NCBI GenBank assembly: GCA_027483505.1
Contig: JAIXUP010000066.1
Location: 32,743-96,742, forward strand
Length of the DNA: 64,000 nt
DNA from: Hyphomicrobiales bacterium
GTDB lineage: Bacteria > Pseudomonadota > Alphaproteobacteria > Rhizobiales > Beijerinckiaceae
Direction of reading: 5' to 3'
Under the pieces are notes generated by a model. The model was given only the letters and a program-made list of their open reading frames with translations. It did not search any database and was not told the origin of the DNA. Below are positions 1 to 8,044 of this stretch, one piece after another (positions within the stretch are counted from its first letter, which is position 1; every line of letters starts with the position of its first letter). The translations under genes were made by a program, and so were the position numbers.

Positions 1-1
1 G

Positions 2-979
2 ATGCCGGGGCCTGATCGCCTTGCGGCCGATGCCGTTGCGGCACGGGACAAGGAGCTGACCAAGCCGCAGGGCAGCCTGGGACGGCTCGAGGAACTCGCC
101 CAGTGGATGGCCGCCTGGCAGGGCAAGGCCAAACCAAGCTGCGCGCGTCCGCTGGTCTGCGTCTTCGCCGCCAATCACGGCGTCGCGAAACATGGGGTGT
201 CGGCCTTTCCGCAGAGCGTGACGCAACAGATGTTGGAGAACTTCGCGGCGGGCGGCGCGGCCATCAACCAGATCTGCGCGGCCTTCGACCTTGGATTCAA
301 GGTCTTCGATCTTGCGCTCGACCTGCCCACCCAGGACTTCACCCAGCGCCCGGCCCTCGACGACAAGGCGACTGTCGCGACCATGGCCTTCGGGATGGAG
401 GCGATTTCGGGCGGCGCCGACCTGCTGATCCTCGGCGAAATGGGGATCGGCAACACGACTTCCGCCGCAGCGATCTATGCCGCGCTCTATGGCGGCGGCG
501 CGCTGCACTGGGCCGGACGCGGCACGGGCGTCGACAGCGACGGCTATGCCCGCAAGGTGATGGCGATCGACATGGCGCTCGATCTGCACAAGGGCCATCT
601 GAAGGACCCGCTCGAGGTGCTGAGCCGTCTCGGCGGGCGCGAGATCGCGGCCCTGTGCGGCGCCATCATCGCCGCGCGCCTGCAGCGAATCCCCGTCGTC
701 CTTGACGGCTACGTGGTCACGGCGGCGGCCGCCATCCTGCATGCGCTCGATCCGACCGCGCTCGACCATTGCGTGGCCGGCCACCTCTCAGCCGAAGGTC
801 CGCACCAAGAGGTCCTCGTCCGTCTCGGCAAGGTGCCATTGCTGGCGCTCGACATGCGCCTTGGCGAAGCCACGGGCGCCGCCCTGGCCGCAGCCATCAT
901 CAAGGCCGCTGTCGCCACCCATACCGGCATGGCCACCTTCGAACAGGCAAAGGTCTCACCCAAGGGTCAGACCACGTAA
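2..979 (+). CDS. cobT: Nicotinate-nucleotide--dimethylbenzimidazole phosphoribosyltransferase, 5' end missing
   Basis: CobT transfers phosphoribose from nicotinate mononucleotide to 5,6-dimethylbenzimidazole, forming alpha-ribazole phosphate for the lower ligand of cobalamin; it acts in the cytoplasm. The LTKPQGSLGRLE segment near the start is the family's N-terminal signature, and NHGV, EMGIGNTT and the C-terminal LGEATGAAL (which should carry the catalytic glutamate) follow in the expected order. Family members are usually about 335-355 residues; 325 are visible. The first in-frame Met lies at base 2 and the usual N-terminal helix is absent, so the gene almost certainly begins left of the window. 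No other cobalamin gene is visible. The identification is firm; only the start is unknown. Confidence 0.93.
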   Translation: MPGPDRLAADAVAARDKELTKPQGSLGRLEELAQWMAAWQGKAKPSCARPLVCVFAANHGVAKHGVSAFPQSVTQQMLENFAAGGAAINQICAAFDLGFKVFDLALDLPTQDFTQRPALDDKATVATMAFGMEAISGGADLLILGEMGIGNTTSAAAIYAALYGGGALHWAGRGTGVDSDGYARKVMAIDMALDLHKGHLKDPLEVLSRLGGREIAALCGAIIAARLQRIPVVLDGYVVTAAAAILHALDPTALDHCVAGHLSAEGPHQEVLVRLGKVPLLALDMRLGEATGAALAAAIIKAAVATHTGMATFEQAKVSPKGQTT

Positions 980-1031
980 CGAATGGGGGGCGGCCCCTCC
1001 CGACCTTGTTGGTGCGGGGCGGAGTGGTTAC

Positions 1032-1044
1032 GTTGCAATGCAAC
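1032..1044. promoter_or_regulatory. PhaR/PhbF-like palindrome upstream of bdhA
   Basis: GTTGC-AAT-GCAAC is a perfect 13-bp palindrome 35 bp before the bdhA start, in a 100-bp intergenic gap. Its core, TGC-N3-GCAA, matches the motif reported for polyhydroxybutyrate regulators of the PhaR/PhbF/AniA type. The regulated gene being a 3-hydroxybutyrate dehydrogenase makes the match meaningful. It is a single short site and no regulator gene is in view, so the assignment is an inference. Confidence 0.45.
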
Positions 1045-1079
1045 AGGTCAACCCTCTCCCATCGCGCAAGGACATCCCC

Positions 1080-1862
1080 ATGGCCCTGAAGAACCGCACT
1101 GCCGTGATCACCGGCTCCACCAGCGGCATCGGCCTCGGCATCGCCAAGGCCTTCGCCGCCGAAGGTTGCAACATCGTCCTGAACGGACTGCCGACGCCCG
1201 ACTGTGAGACGATACGCGCCGGGATCGAGGCGCAATTCGGGGTGAAGGCGCTGTTCGACCCCGCGAACATGGCCAAGACCGATGACGTCCGGGGCCTGGT
1301 CAAGCGCGCCGAAGCGGCCTTCGGGGCGGTCGATATCCTCGTCAACAATGCCGGAATCCAGCACGTCTCCCCGATCGAGGACTTTCCCAAGGACAAGCTC
1401 GACCTGATCATGCGGATCAATTTCTATTCCGCCTACCATGCGACCGCCACGGCGATTCCGGGCATGAAGGCCCGCAAATGGGGCCGGATCATCAACATCA
1501 CCTCCGCCCACAGCCTCGTCGCGTCACCGTTCAAGTCGGCCTACGTCGCCTCCAAGCATGCGGTCGCCGGCATGGCGAAGACTGTCGCCCTTGAGGTCGC
1601 AACCGACGGGATCACCGTCAACTGCATCGCGCCGGGCTATGTCTGGACACCGCTGGTGGAGAAGCAGATCCCGGACACGATGGCCGCGCGCAACATGACG
1701 CGCGACGAGGTGATCAACGAGGTGCTGCTGAAGGCCCAGCCGACCAAGCGCTTTGTTTCCATCGAGGAAGTGGCCGCGACCGCCCTGTTCCTCGCCTCCG
1801 ACGCGGCCGCATCGATGACGGGGACGACGATTTCCGTCGATGGCGGCTGGACGGCGGCGTGA
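1080..1862 (+). CDS. bdhA: 3-hydroxybutyrate dehydrogenase (SDR family)
   Basis: This cytoplasmic NAD-dependent short-chain dehydrogenase interconverts D-3-hydroxybutyrate and acetoacetate, a step in reuse of polyhydroxybutyrate. The 260-residue length is standard. The NAD-binding GSTSGIG is at the N-terminus, followed by NNAG, the catalytic Ser in ITSAHS and YVASK (Tyr and Lys), and the C-terminal substrate segment with APGYVWTPLVEKQI is characteristic of BdhA. The ATG at 1080 was chosen because the Rossmann strand starts directly after it; the longer reading frame upstream overlaps cobT and has no homology. The stop overlaps the GTG of the patatin-like gene (GTGA), so the two are probably translated together. 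A PhaR-like palindrome lies just upstream. Confidence 0.93.
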   Translation: MALKNRTAVITGSTSGIGLGIAKAFAAEGCNIVLNGLPTPDCETIRAGIEAQFGVKALFDPANMAKTDDVRGLVKRAEAAFGAVDILVNNAGIQHVSPIEDFPKDKLDLIMRINFYSAYHATATAIPGMKARKWGRIINITSAHSLVASPFKSAYVASKHAVAGMAKTVALEVATDGITVNCIAPGYVWTPLVEKQIPDTMAARNMTRDEVINEVLLKAQPTKRFVSIEEVAATALFLASDAAASMTGTTISVDGGWTAA

Positions 1863-2881
1863 GCGCCGCCCGGAAGCCCATCTCCCTGGCGCTTCAGGGC
1901 GGCGGTGCCCACGGCGCCTTCACCTGGGGTGTGCTCGATCTGTTGCTGGAGGACGGGCGTCTCGCGATCGAGGCGATCTCGGGGACCAGCGCCGGAGCGA
2001 TGAATGCCGTGGTGCTGGCCAATGGCTGGCTTGATGGCGGCGCCAAAGGGGCCCGCGCAAAGCTGGAAGCCTACTGGCGCGCGGTCAGCAGCGACGGCAA
2101 GCTGAGCGCAACCCAGCGAACGGTCTTCGACAGCTTTCTCAGCGCGTCACCGCTGAACGGCTTCGGCATCGGGGCTTTCTGGCTCGACGTGTTCAAGCAA
2201 TCCGCCAGCCCCTACAATTTCAACCCGCTCAACATCAATCCGCTCAGGGACTTTCTGGAGAACGAGATCAATTTCGAGCGAGTGCGGGCCTGCACCGACA
2301 TCAAGCTCTTCATCGCCGCCACCAATGTCGAGACCGGCAAGGTCAAGATCTTCGAAGGCCATGAACTCACGGCCGACCATGTCATGGCCTCGGCCTGCCT
2401 GCCCACCATCTTCCAGGCGGTGGTGATCGACGGCGTGCCGTACTGGGACGGCGGCTACATGGGCAATCCTGCGCTCTATCCGCTGATCTATGGCTCTGGC
2501 ACCGATGACATCCTGCTGGTGCAGATCAACCCGGTCGAGCGCAAAGGCACGCCGATGACGCCGCGCGATATCCAGAACCGGCTGAACGAGATCACCTTCA
2601 ATGCGACCTTGCTGCGCGAGATGCGCGCGATCGACTTCGTGACCCGGCTGATCGACAAGGGCAAGCTCTCGACAGCCGAGTACAAGAAGGTCCTGATGCA
2701 CCGGATCGCCCTGTCCGAGTCGCTCAAGGACATCGACGCCTCCTCCAAGGCCGACGCCAAATGGGACTTTTTCGTCATGCTGAAAAAGGCCGGCAGGGCG
2801 GCGGCCCGCAAGTGGCTCGACACCCATTTCGAGGATGTCGGCACGCGCTCCACCATCGATCTGCGCAAGGAGTTCGGCTGA
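1859..2881 (+). CDS. Patatin-like phospholipase family protein
   Basis: This is a predicted serine hydrolase of the patatin fold, 340 residues. The oxyanion-hole motif GGGAHG is at residues 14-19, the nucleophile elbow GTSAG at 42-46 (Ser44), and the catalytic aspartate lies in a DGG motif near residue 197, so the Ser-Asp dyad is intact. No signal peptide or membrane segment is seen; a cytoplasmic or granule-surface location fits. It starts with GTG inside the bdhA stop codon, so it is translationally coupled to 3-hydroxybutyrate metabolism. The family includes phospholipases and acylglycerol lipases, and the context raises the possibility of a role at PHB granules. Substrate is unknown. Confidence 0.85.
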   Translation: MSAARKPISLALQGGGAHGAFTWGVLDLLLEDGRLAIEAISGTSAGAMNAVVLANGWLDGGAKGARAKLEAYWRAVSSDGKLSATQRTVFDSFLSASPLNGFGIGAFWLDVFKQSASPYNFNPLNINPLRDFLENEINFERVRACTDIKLFIAATNVETGKVKIFEGHELTADHVMASACLPTIFQAVVIDGVPYWDGGYMGNPALYPLIYGSGTDDILLVQINPVERKGTPMTPRDIQNRLNEITFNATLLREMRAIDFVTRLIDKGKLSTAEYKKVLMHRIALSESLKDIDASSKADAKWDFFVMLKKAGRAAARKWLDTHFEDVGTRSTIDLRKEFG

Positions 2882-2883
2882 GG

Positions 2884-3552
2884 TCAGGGCTTGAGCCGCC
2901 ACACGGTGGTCTGCTTGATCGCAAGATCCTCGAGTTCCCGCGTCACCGGAACGGCATAGCTGACAAGCGGAACCAGCCGCTCCTTCGGCAGATAGGCCCG
3001 GCCGGGGTCGCCCACCAGAACAACCGCGCCGCGCGCCGCCAGCCCGGCCAGCCAGTCGATGACCCGGGCCGCAAGTTCGCGCTCGTAGCAGATGTCGCCG
3101 GCCAGAACCGTCTGCCAGCCGTCATCCAGACCAATCTGGTCCTGTTCGAGCGCGCGAAAGCGGACCCCGTTGGCCGCCGCGTTCAGGTCCATCGCAGCCA
3201 GCGCGAACGGATCGATCTCGGCGGCATCCACTGACGCCGCGCCGGCCAGGGCCGCAGCAATCGCCACCAGGCCGGAGCCCGAGGCAAAATCCAGCACGCG
3301 CCGCCCCCGAACCAGCTCCGGGTTGTCGAGCACGTAACGGGCCAGCGCCTGTCCGCCGGCCCATGCGAAAGCCCAGAAGGGCGGCGGCAGCCCGATCTCG
3401 CCCAGTTCCTCCTCGGTCCTGAGCCAGAGCGGCGTCGCCTCATCGGCGACATGCAGGGAAATCTCAGGCGCATGGGGGACCGGATGCAGCCGTGTGTTGG
3501 CCAGCACGAAAGCTCGTCGCGCGGCGGGCGAGTGGGCCGGGGGCGCGCTCAC
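2884..3552 (-). CDS. Class I SAM-dependent methyltransferase, ETF-beta lysine methyltransferase-like
   Basis: A 222-residue seven-strand methyltransferase. Motif I reads VLDFASGSGLVAIAAA, followed by an acidic residue in VDAAEIDP, and the pre-motif PFWAFAWAGGQALARY is typical of the METTL20/EtfKMT group, which methylates lysines of electron transfer flavoprotein beta. That substrate is known for animal and some alphaproteobacterial relatives; here it is inferred. The GTG at 3552 is preferred because it overlaps the glycosyltransferase stop (GTGA). A longer start at 3585 is possible. It is the last gene of a minus-strand cluster that ends against the convergent patatin-like gene with only 2 bp between stops. 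Confidence 0.75.
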   Translation of the reverse strand: MSAPPAHSPAARRAFVLANTRLHPVPHAPEISLHVADEATPLWLRTEEELGEIGLPPPFWAFAWAGGQALARYVLDNPELVRGRRVLDFASGSGLVAIAAALAGAASVDAAEIDPFALAAMDLNAAANGVRFRALEQDQIGLDDGWQTVLAGDICYERELAARVIDWLAGLAARGAVVLVGDPGRAYLPKERLVPLVSYAVPVTRELEDLAIKQTTVWRLKP

Positions 3553-4688
3553 GCGACGCCCTGCCCGGACAACCGTTCGCGCCATATGGCCTTCAGGGCG
3601 TCCATCACGTCGCGTTCGGCATAGCCGGCAAGGATCTTGTCACGGCCCGCGCGGCCCATGCGCTCCACCAGCCCCGGAGCGCGCGCCATGAGCGCGATCG
3701 CCTCCGTCAGCGCCTCGACATCGCCAGACGGCACGATGCGGCCGTCGATGCCGTCGCGCACGAAGGAGCCGCAGCCAGCGACATCGGTGGTGATCACCGC
3801 CCGGCAGGCAGCCGCCGCCTGCGGCAGGATCGCAGGGAGGCCATCGCCGCCACGGGATGGCAGGATCAGCGCGTGGTGCTGCCGCCAGATCTGGCCGAAG
3901 TCAGGCGTCGGTCCGTACCAGTTCACGCCCGGCTGCGCGCTCCATCCCGACAGGGTCGCGGCCGGGACAGCGCGGCGCGACGGCGCAAAGGGTGCGCCAA
4001 TCAGGGACAGGGTGACGTCCAAGCCCTGGTTGCGTGCCATTCCGACCGCAGCCACGGCGAGATCCGGGCCATTGGCCCATAACAGCGGCGACGCGAACGC
4101 CAGTTTCAGCGGCGGTGCCCAGGGCAGCGGTTCGGGACCATGCAGGATGGGGTCGACGCCCAGCCCGCCCATCACCCGAACCCGGTCCGGCACGGCCTCC
4201 GTCAGGCCGAACGATGCCGGGTCATCGGGATTGTCGAACAGCAGCAGATCGCCGCGCGAGGCCAAAGCGGCCAGCCCCGCACGGGCCAACAGCCGCACCA
4301 GCGCTCCGGCGGCATCGGGGCGCGCTGCGAGGGGCCCGAGGCCGTTAAAGGCACAGATGGATGCGGCCTTGCTTCTGGCCAGCAGGGCCGCCGTACGCCC
4401 GAGAAGAACAGCTCTTGGCCCGAAGCACTGCAACAGGTCCGGGCTCTCGTCGGCAATGATGCGGCGCAGCGCGGTCGCCTGCCGCCACAGGCGCTCCGGC
4501 GAACGCCCTCTCGTCGGCTCGGGCAGGGTCACGAAGCGCGCCCCGGTCGCCTCGATCAGGCGGCGATGGCCGCGCTCGCGGGCCACGACGACCGGATCCA
4601 GGCCAAGCTCACGCGCCGCCCTGACCGCAGGCAGATGGCGCAAGGCGAAGAGCCAGTCCTCGCTGCCGACAAGGAGCAGTCGCGGCAT
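3549..4688 (-). CDS. Glycosyltransferase family 4-like protein
   Basis: A 379-residue GT-B fold glycosyltransferase. The N-terminal half has the acceptor-domain pattern (LLLVGSEDWLF, then DLLQCFGPRAVLLGR). The C-terminal half has the donor-binding features of family 4: LILPSRGGDGLPAILPQAAAA, with a glycine-rich loop where many relatives carry E-x7-E, and a closing VPSGDVEALTEAI. The usual first Glu of E-x7-E is replaced (SRGGDGLP), which may affect the donor site. It probably adds a sugar to a surface polysaccharide or glycolipid; substrate is unknown. It lies 36 bp downstream of gapR and its stop overlaps the methyltransferase start. Confidence 0.75.
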   Translation of the reverse strand: MPRLLLVGSEDWLFALRHLPAVRAARELGLDPVVVARERGHRRLIEATGARFVTLPEPTRGRSPERLWRQATALRRIIADESPDLLQCFGPRAVLLGRTAALLARSKAASICAFNGLGPLAARPDAAGALVRLLARAGLAALASRGDLLLFDNPDDPASFGLTEAVPDRVRVMGGLGVDPILHGPEPLPWAPPLKLAFASPLLWANGPDLAVAAVGMARNQGLDVTLSLIGAPFAPSRRAVPAATLSGWSAQPGVNWYGPTPDFGQIWRQHHALILPSRGGDGLPAILPQAAAACRAVITTDVAGCGSFVRDGIDGRIVPSGDVEALTEAIALMARAPGLVERMGRAGRDKILAGYAERDVMDALKAIWRERLSGQGVA

Positions 4689-4724
4689 GGCCTCCCCTGC
4701 CCGGCTCTTGCGACCTCACCCGGC

Positions 4725-4967
4725 TCAGGCCGATTCGCCCACGGCCTGCAGATACAGATCAAGCACGGCTTCCTCTTCCCGGCGCTCGCGCAGGTCGCGC
4801 TTGCGGATCGAGATCACCTTGCGCAGGACCTTGACGTCATAGCCATTGGCCTTGGCCTCGGAGTAGACCTCCTTGATGTCGTCAGCGATGGTCTTCTTCT
4901 CTTCCTCAAGACGTTCGATGCGCTGAACGATGGACTTGAGCTGGTCGCCCTGAATGGCGTCGGACAT
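4725..4967 (-). CDS. gapR: GapR, nucleoid-associated DNA-binding protein (DUF2312)
   Basis: The 80-residue protein begins [20 protein letters not shown] and is almost wholly helical and charged ([24 protein letters not shown], then [12 protein letters not shown]). This is the DUF2312/GapR family, restricted mainly to alphaproteobacteria. In Caulobacter GapR forms a clamp on overtwisted AT-rich DNA ahead of replication forks and aids topoisomerases. The internal ATG at 4967 fits the family N-terminus exactly; the extra 24 codons upstream do not. It sits in a minus-strand cluster with DUF1244 and an N-formylglutamate amidohydrolase family gene. Confidence 0.92.
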   Translation of the reverse strand: MSDAIQGDQLKSIVQRIERLEEEKKTIADDIKEVYSEAKANGYDVKVLRKVISIRKRDLRERREEEAVLDLYLQAVGESA

Positions 4968-5035
4968 GATGCGGGTTCCCTGATGGACAGGGCTGACGTG
5001 ATGCCTTCGCAGCGCCGCGTCAACCCGTCGGCGCG

Positions 5036-5341
5036 TCAATGCTGTGGCTTGTTCGCCTCGAAGGCCGCTTTCTGCTGGGCTGTGGCCTCGCCCTGATGCA
5101 GTGCCTTCCAGGCGTCATAGCTCATGCCATAGACGAGTTCGCGGCTGGCGTCCTTGCTCAGCGCCAGCCCGCGGGCGTCGGCCGCATCCTTGAGCCAATT
5201 CGACAGGCAGTTCCGGCAGAACCCGGCCAGGTTCATCATGTCGATGTTCTGGACCTCGGCGCGGTCACGCAGATGCTGGACGAGGCGACGGAAGGCCGCA
5301 GCCTCAAGTTCCGTCATGGTCTTGGGATCGATGTCGGACAT
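5036..5341 (-). CDS. DUF1244 domain-containing protein
   Basis: A 101-residue protein starting [20 protein letters not shown] and containing [18 protein letters not shown], the conserved cysteine-bearing core of DUF1244. The CRNC pair could bind a metal or be redox active, but no biochemical role is established for the family. ATG 5341 is chosen because the family homology begins there and it follows a purine-rich ribosome site (CCAGGAGAGCC). It lies between gapR and the N-formylglutamate amidohydrolase family gene. Confidence 0.88.
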   Translation of the reverse strand: MSDIDPKTMTELEAAAFRRLVQHLRDRAEVQNIDMMNLAGFCRNCLSNWLKDAADARGLALSKDASRELVYGMSYDAWKALHQGEATAQQKAAFEANKPQH

Positions 5342-5373
5342 GGTGGCTCTCCTGGCGTGGGCGTAACCCCGAT

Positions 5374-6201
5374 CTAGGAACCTGCGCCGGCAATTGCGAG
5401 GGGGCGCGCCATGTCCGTCCGCCAACCGGCGAGGATTGGCCGCAGCATATCGGCGAGCCGGTCAGCCCAGGCCTCAGCATCCGCCCTCGTCGCGATCAGG
5501 TCCTGCCTGAGCTCGATCAGGACATTCGGCAGCCCGGCGCGGGTGGCATGACGATCGATCGTGTCGCCCTCGAGCCAGCCCGCATAGGGCTCGTTGTCAC
5601 CCACGATCAGGGCCGGTTCGGCGCGCAAGGCCGCGAACAGCGGTGTGGTCAGTCGGTCGTCACGGTCCCAGAGCAGGCCGATGTGCCAGGGGCGCGGCTG
5701 CCCGCGCCAGACCGGTGTGAACGAATGCAGCGAGATGATGGCCGGCGGACATCCCGCCGCCATCGCGGCCCTGATCGCGTCGCCGATGGCCGTGTCATAG
5801 GGCTCGTAGTAGCGTGAGATCCGTGCCGCGATCCCGGCTTCATCCAGCGTCGCGTTGCCGGGCACGATCGCACCATCGGACAGCCGCATCACGAGGGTTG
5901 GATCATCGCGGCCCCGATTCGGATCGATCAGCAGCCGCGAGAAGGTCGACAACAGGGCCGGACAACCAAGCCGGGCCGCGAGCCGGCGGCTGACCCAGGC
6001 CGCGCCGATGTCGTAGGCGATGTGGCGCTCGCGCTGCGCCGGCGGCAGGCCGAGCCCATCCAGCTCCGGCGGGATCGCGTTTGAGGCATGGTCGCACAGG
6101 ACAAGGGCCCCGGACCCGAGTGAACCCTGGATGCGCTCGACATCCCCGATCGCGAGCGGCAGCGTTGCCTCCGCAGGCCTGTCAACGTCCCGTTCAGCCA
6201 T
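5374..6201 (-). CDS. N-formylglutamate amidohydrolase family protein
   Basis: A 275-residue hydrolase of the HutG2/N-formylglutamate deformylase family, which releases formate from N-formylglutamate in histidine breakdown; other members may act on different N-formyl or N-acyl compounds. Family motifs are present in order: LVLCDHASNAIP (metal-binding His), DIGAAWVSR, FSRLLIDPNRG, and IISLHSFTP. No other hut gene is nearby, so a histidine-pathway role is not supported by context. ATG 6201 is preferred; a GTG at 6240 would add 13 residues. It heads the minus-strand cluster with DUF1244, gapR, the glycosyltransferase and the methyltransferase. Confidence 0.82.
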   Translation of the reverse strand: MAERDVDRPAEATLPLAIGDVERIQGSLGSGALVLCDHASNAIPPELDGLGLPPAQRERHIAYDIGAAWVSRRLAARLGCPALLSTFSRLLIDPNRGRDDPTLVMRLSDGAIVPGNATLDEAGIAARISRYYEPYDTAIGDAIRAAMAAGCPPAIISLHSFTPVWRGQPRPWHIGLLWDRDDRLTTPLFAALRAEPALIVGDNEPYAGWLEGDTIDRHATRAGLPNVLIELRQDLIATRADAEAWADRLADMLRPILAGWRTDMARPLAIAGAGS

Positions 6202-6309
6202 CAGCCCCAGCCCGACCCGATCCGCGATTGCAGATGACACAGCTTGTCAAATCGGTCTAACAAGATTTCATCCTTCGCCTGAAGAAACATCTTCGTTCAA
6301 GAAGTGCGC

Positions 6310-7602
6310 ATGCCAGTGGATCCATCGCTTCGCGCGTTGCTCACGTCGATCTACGCCGCCGCGGTCGAAGCGGCCCTGCCCGCGCGCAGCCTCGTGCCGC
6401 ACCTGCCCGCCATGCCCAGGGGCCGGCTCATCGTCCTCGCCGCCGGCAAGGCCGCCGGCAGCATGACCCCGGCCGCCGAGAGCCACTACCTCGACACGCT
6501 GAACGTCGATCCGGCCCGCATCACAGGCGTGGCCGTGGCGCGGCATGGCTATGGCGCGCCGACGCGCGTGGTGCCGATGATCGAGGCTGGCCACCCGGTA
6601 CCGGACGCCAACAGCGTCGAAGCAGCAAGGCGGGCGCTCGACCTCGCGAGCGAGGCGGGGCCTGACGATCTCGTGCTCGTGCTGCTTTCGGGAGGCGGTT
6701 CCGCCAACTGGATCGCCCCCGCCGGAGCGCTGACCCTGGCCGAGAAGCAGGGGATCACGCGCTCGCTGTTGCGTTCGGGCGCCTCGATCGACGAGATCAA
6801 CACCGTGCGCAAGCGGTTGTCCCTGATCAAGGGCGGACGTCTCGCCCTGGCAGCCTGGCCGGCCCCTGTGCTGACGCTCGCCGTCTCGGACGTGCCGGGC
6901 GACAATCCCGCCATCATCGCCTCGGGTCCGACGGTCGCGGATCCTTCGACCAATGCCGACGCGCGGGCCGTGATCGCAAAATATGGCATCGCCTTGCCCG
7001 AGAGTGCGTCGCTCTTGCTGGGCTCGCATGCCACGGAAACAGCCAAGCCCGGCGATCCTGCGCTGGCGCGCTCCGCTTTCCGGATCATTGCCCGGCCGGC
7101 TGATGCGATCATGGCTGCGGCCGGGCGCTGCGCCGCGCTTGGCTACGACGCGATCTCGCTGGGCGCCGATGTCGAGGGCGAAGCGCGGACGGTGGCGGCC
7201 CAACATGCGGAGCGCGCTATGGCGCTGAAAGCCGAAGGCCGGCGCGCGGCGCTGATCTCGGGCGGCGAACTGACCGTGACCATCGCCGGGAAGGGGCGCG
7301 GCGGCCCCAACCAGGAGTACGCGCTTGGGCTCGCCCTCGCCTTGCGCGGCGAGGCGGGCATCGCCGCGGTCTCGGGCGACACGGACGGAACCGATGGCGG
7401 CGGCGGCGCGGCCAGCGATCCTGCCGGCGCGTTGATCGACGCCACCACCCTGACACGGGCACAGAGGCTCGGCATCGACGCGGCAGGGCGGCTGGCGGAC
7501 AATGATTCGACCGGCTTCTTCGAGGCCCTTGGCGACCTTCTCATCCCCGGTCCAACCCTCACCAATGTGAATGACTGCCGCGTCATTCTGATCGATCCAT
7601 GA
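6310..7602 (+). CDS. gckA: Glycerate 2-kinase, MOFRL family
   Basis: This kinase phosphorylates D-glycerate to 2-phosphoglycerate, feeding the serine cycle or glyoxylate and tartronate use. The protein is about 430 residues, the family norm. The N-terminal DUF4147 domain shows AAGKAAGSM and LLSGGGSANW; the C-terminal MOFRL domain shows ISGGELTVTI, GRGGPNQEYALGLA and GDTDGTDGGGGA. ATG 6310 is preferred over an in-frame GTG at 6304. It opens a long plus-strand run: its stop overlaps the DUF1036 start (ATGA), and pyruvate kinase follows, so glycerate can flow via 2-phosphoglycerate and PEP to pyruvate (enolase is not in the window). Confidence 0.92.
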   Translation: MPVDPSLRALLTSIYAAAVEAALPARSLVPHLPAMPRGRLIVLAAGKAAGSMTPAAESHYLDTLNVDPARITGVAVARHGYGAPTRVVPMIEAGHPVPDANSVEAARRALDLASEAGPDDLVLVLLSGGGSANWIAPAGALTLAEKQGITRSLLRSGASIDEINTVRKRLSLIKGGRLALAAWPAPVLTLAVSDVPGDNPAIIASGPTVADPSTNADARAVIAKYGIALPESASLLLGSHATETAKPGDPALARSAFRIIARPADAIMAAAGRCAALGYDAISLGADVEGEARTVAAQHAERAMALKAEGRRAALISGGELTVTIAGKGRGGPNQEYALGLALALRGEAGIAAVSGDTDGTDGGGGAASDPAGALIDATTLTRAQRLGIDAAGRLADNDSTGFFEALGDLLIPGPTLTNVNDCRVILIDP

Positions 7603-8030
7603 TCCGCTCCGCCCTTTCCGCACGGATCGCACTGGCCAGCCTGACCCTGCTGTCAGGGCTGCTGTTGTCGGGCGTGGCGAAAGCTGACCTGAGGATCTGC
7701 AACACCACCGCCAGCCGCGTCGGGGTTGCACTGGGCTACCGCGACGCGCAAGGCTGGATCACCGAGGGATGGTGGAACCTGAGCCCGCGCGGCTGCGAGA
7801 CGATCCTGCGCGGCACGCTCGCGGCGCGGTTCTACTACATCCACGCCATCGATTACGACAAAGGCGGCGAGTGGACCGGAAAGTCGATCATGTGCGTGCG
7901 CAATCGGGAGTTCACGATCCGTGGTATCGAGGACTGCCTGCCGCGCGGCTTCGACCGGGCCAGCTTCTTCGAGGTCGATACCGGCGAGCAAAAAAGCTGG
8001 ACCATTCAACTGACTGACGCGCCGCGTTAG
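7599..8030 (+). CDS. DUF1036 domain-containing exported protein
   Basis: A 143-residue protein with an N-terminal signal peptide (positively charged start, hydrophobic ASLTLLSGLLLSGVAKA, cleavage likely after AKA), so it is probably periplasmic. The mature part has paired cysteines (CNTT, RGCETI, IMCVRN, EDCLPRG) and the FFEVDTGE ending typical of DUF1036. No activity is known for the family. It is translated from an ATG inside the glycerate kinase stop and lies 14 bp ahead of pyruvate kinase, an arrangement that may be purely transcriptional. Confidence 0.85.
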   Translation: MIRSALSARIALASLTLLSGLLLSGVAKADLRICNTTASRVGVALGYRDAQGWITEGWWNLSPRGCETILRGTLAARFYYIHAIDYDKGGEWTGKSIMCVRNREFTIRGIEDCLPRGFDRASFFEVDTGEQKSWTIQLTDAPR

Positions 8031-8044
8031 AGAACGGACACCTG

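Noticed and set aside
5374..6201. HutG in a histidine utilisation operon
   Set aside because: No hutH, hutU or hutI gene is near; the neighbours are DUF1244 and gapR, so only the family name is given.
6268..7731. Open frame of 487 codons on the minus strand opposite glycerate kinase
   Set aside because: It lies opposite the fully conserved glycerate kinase gene and shows no family motifs.
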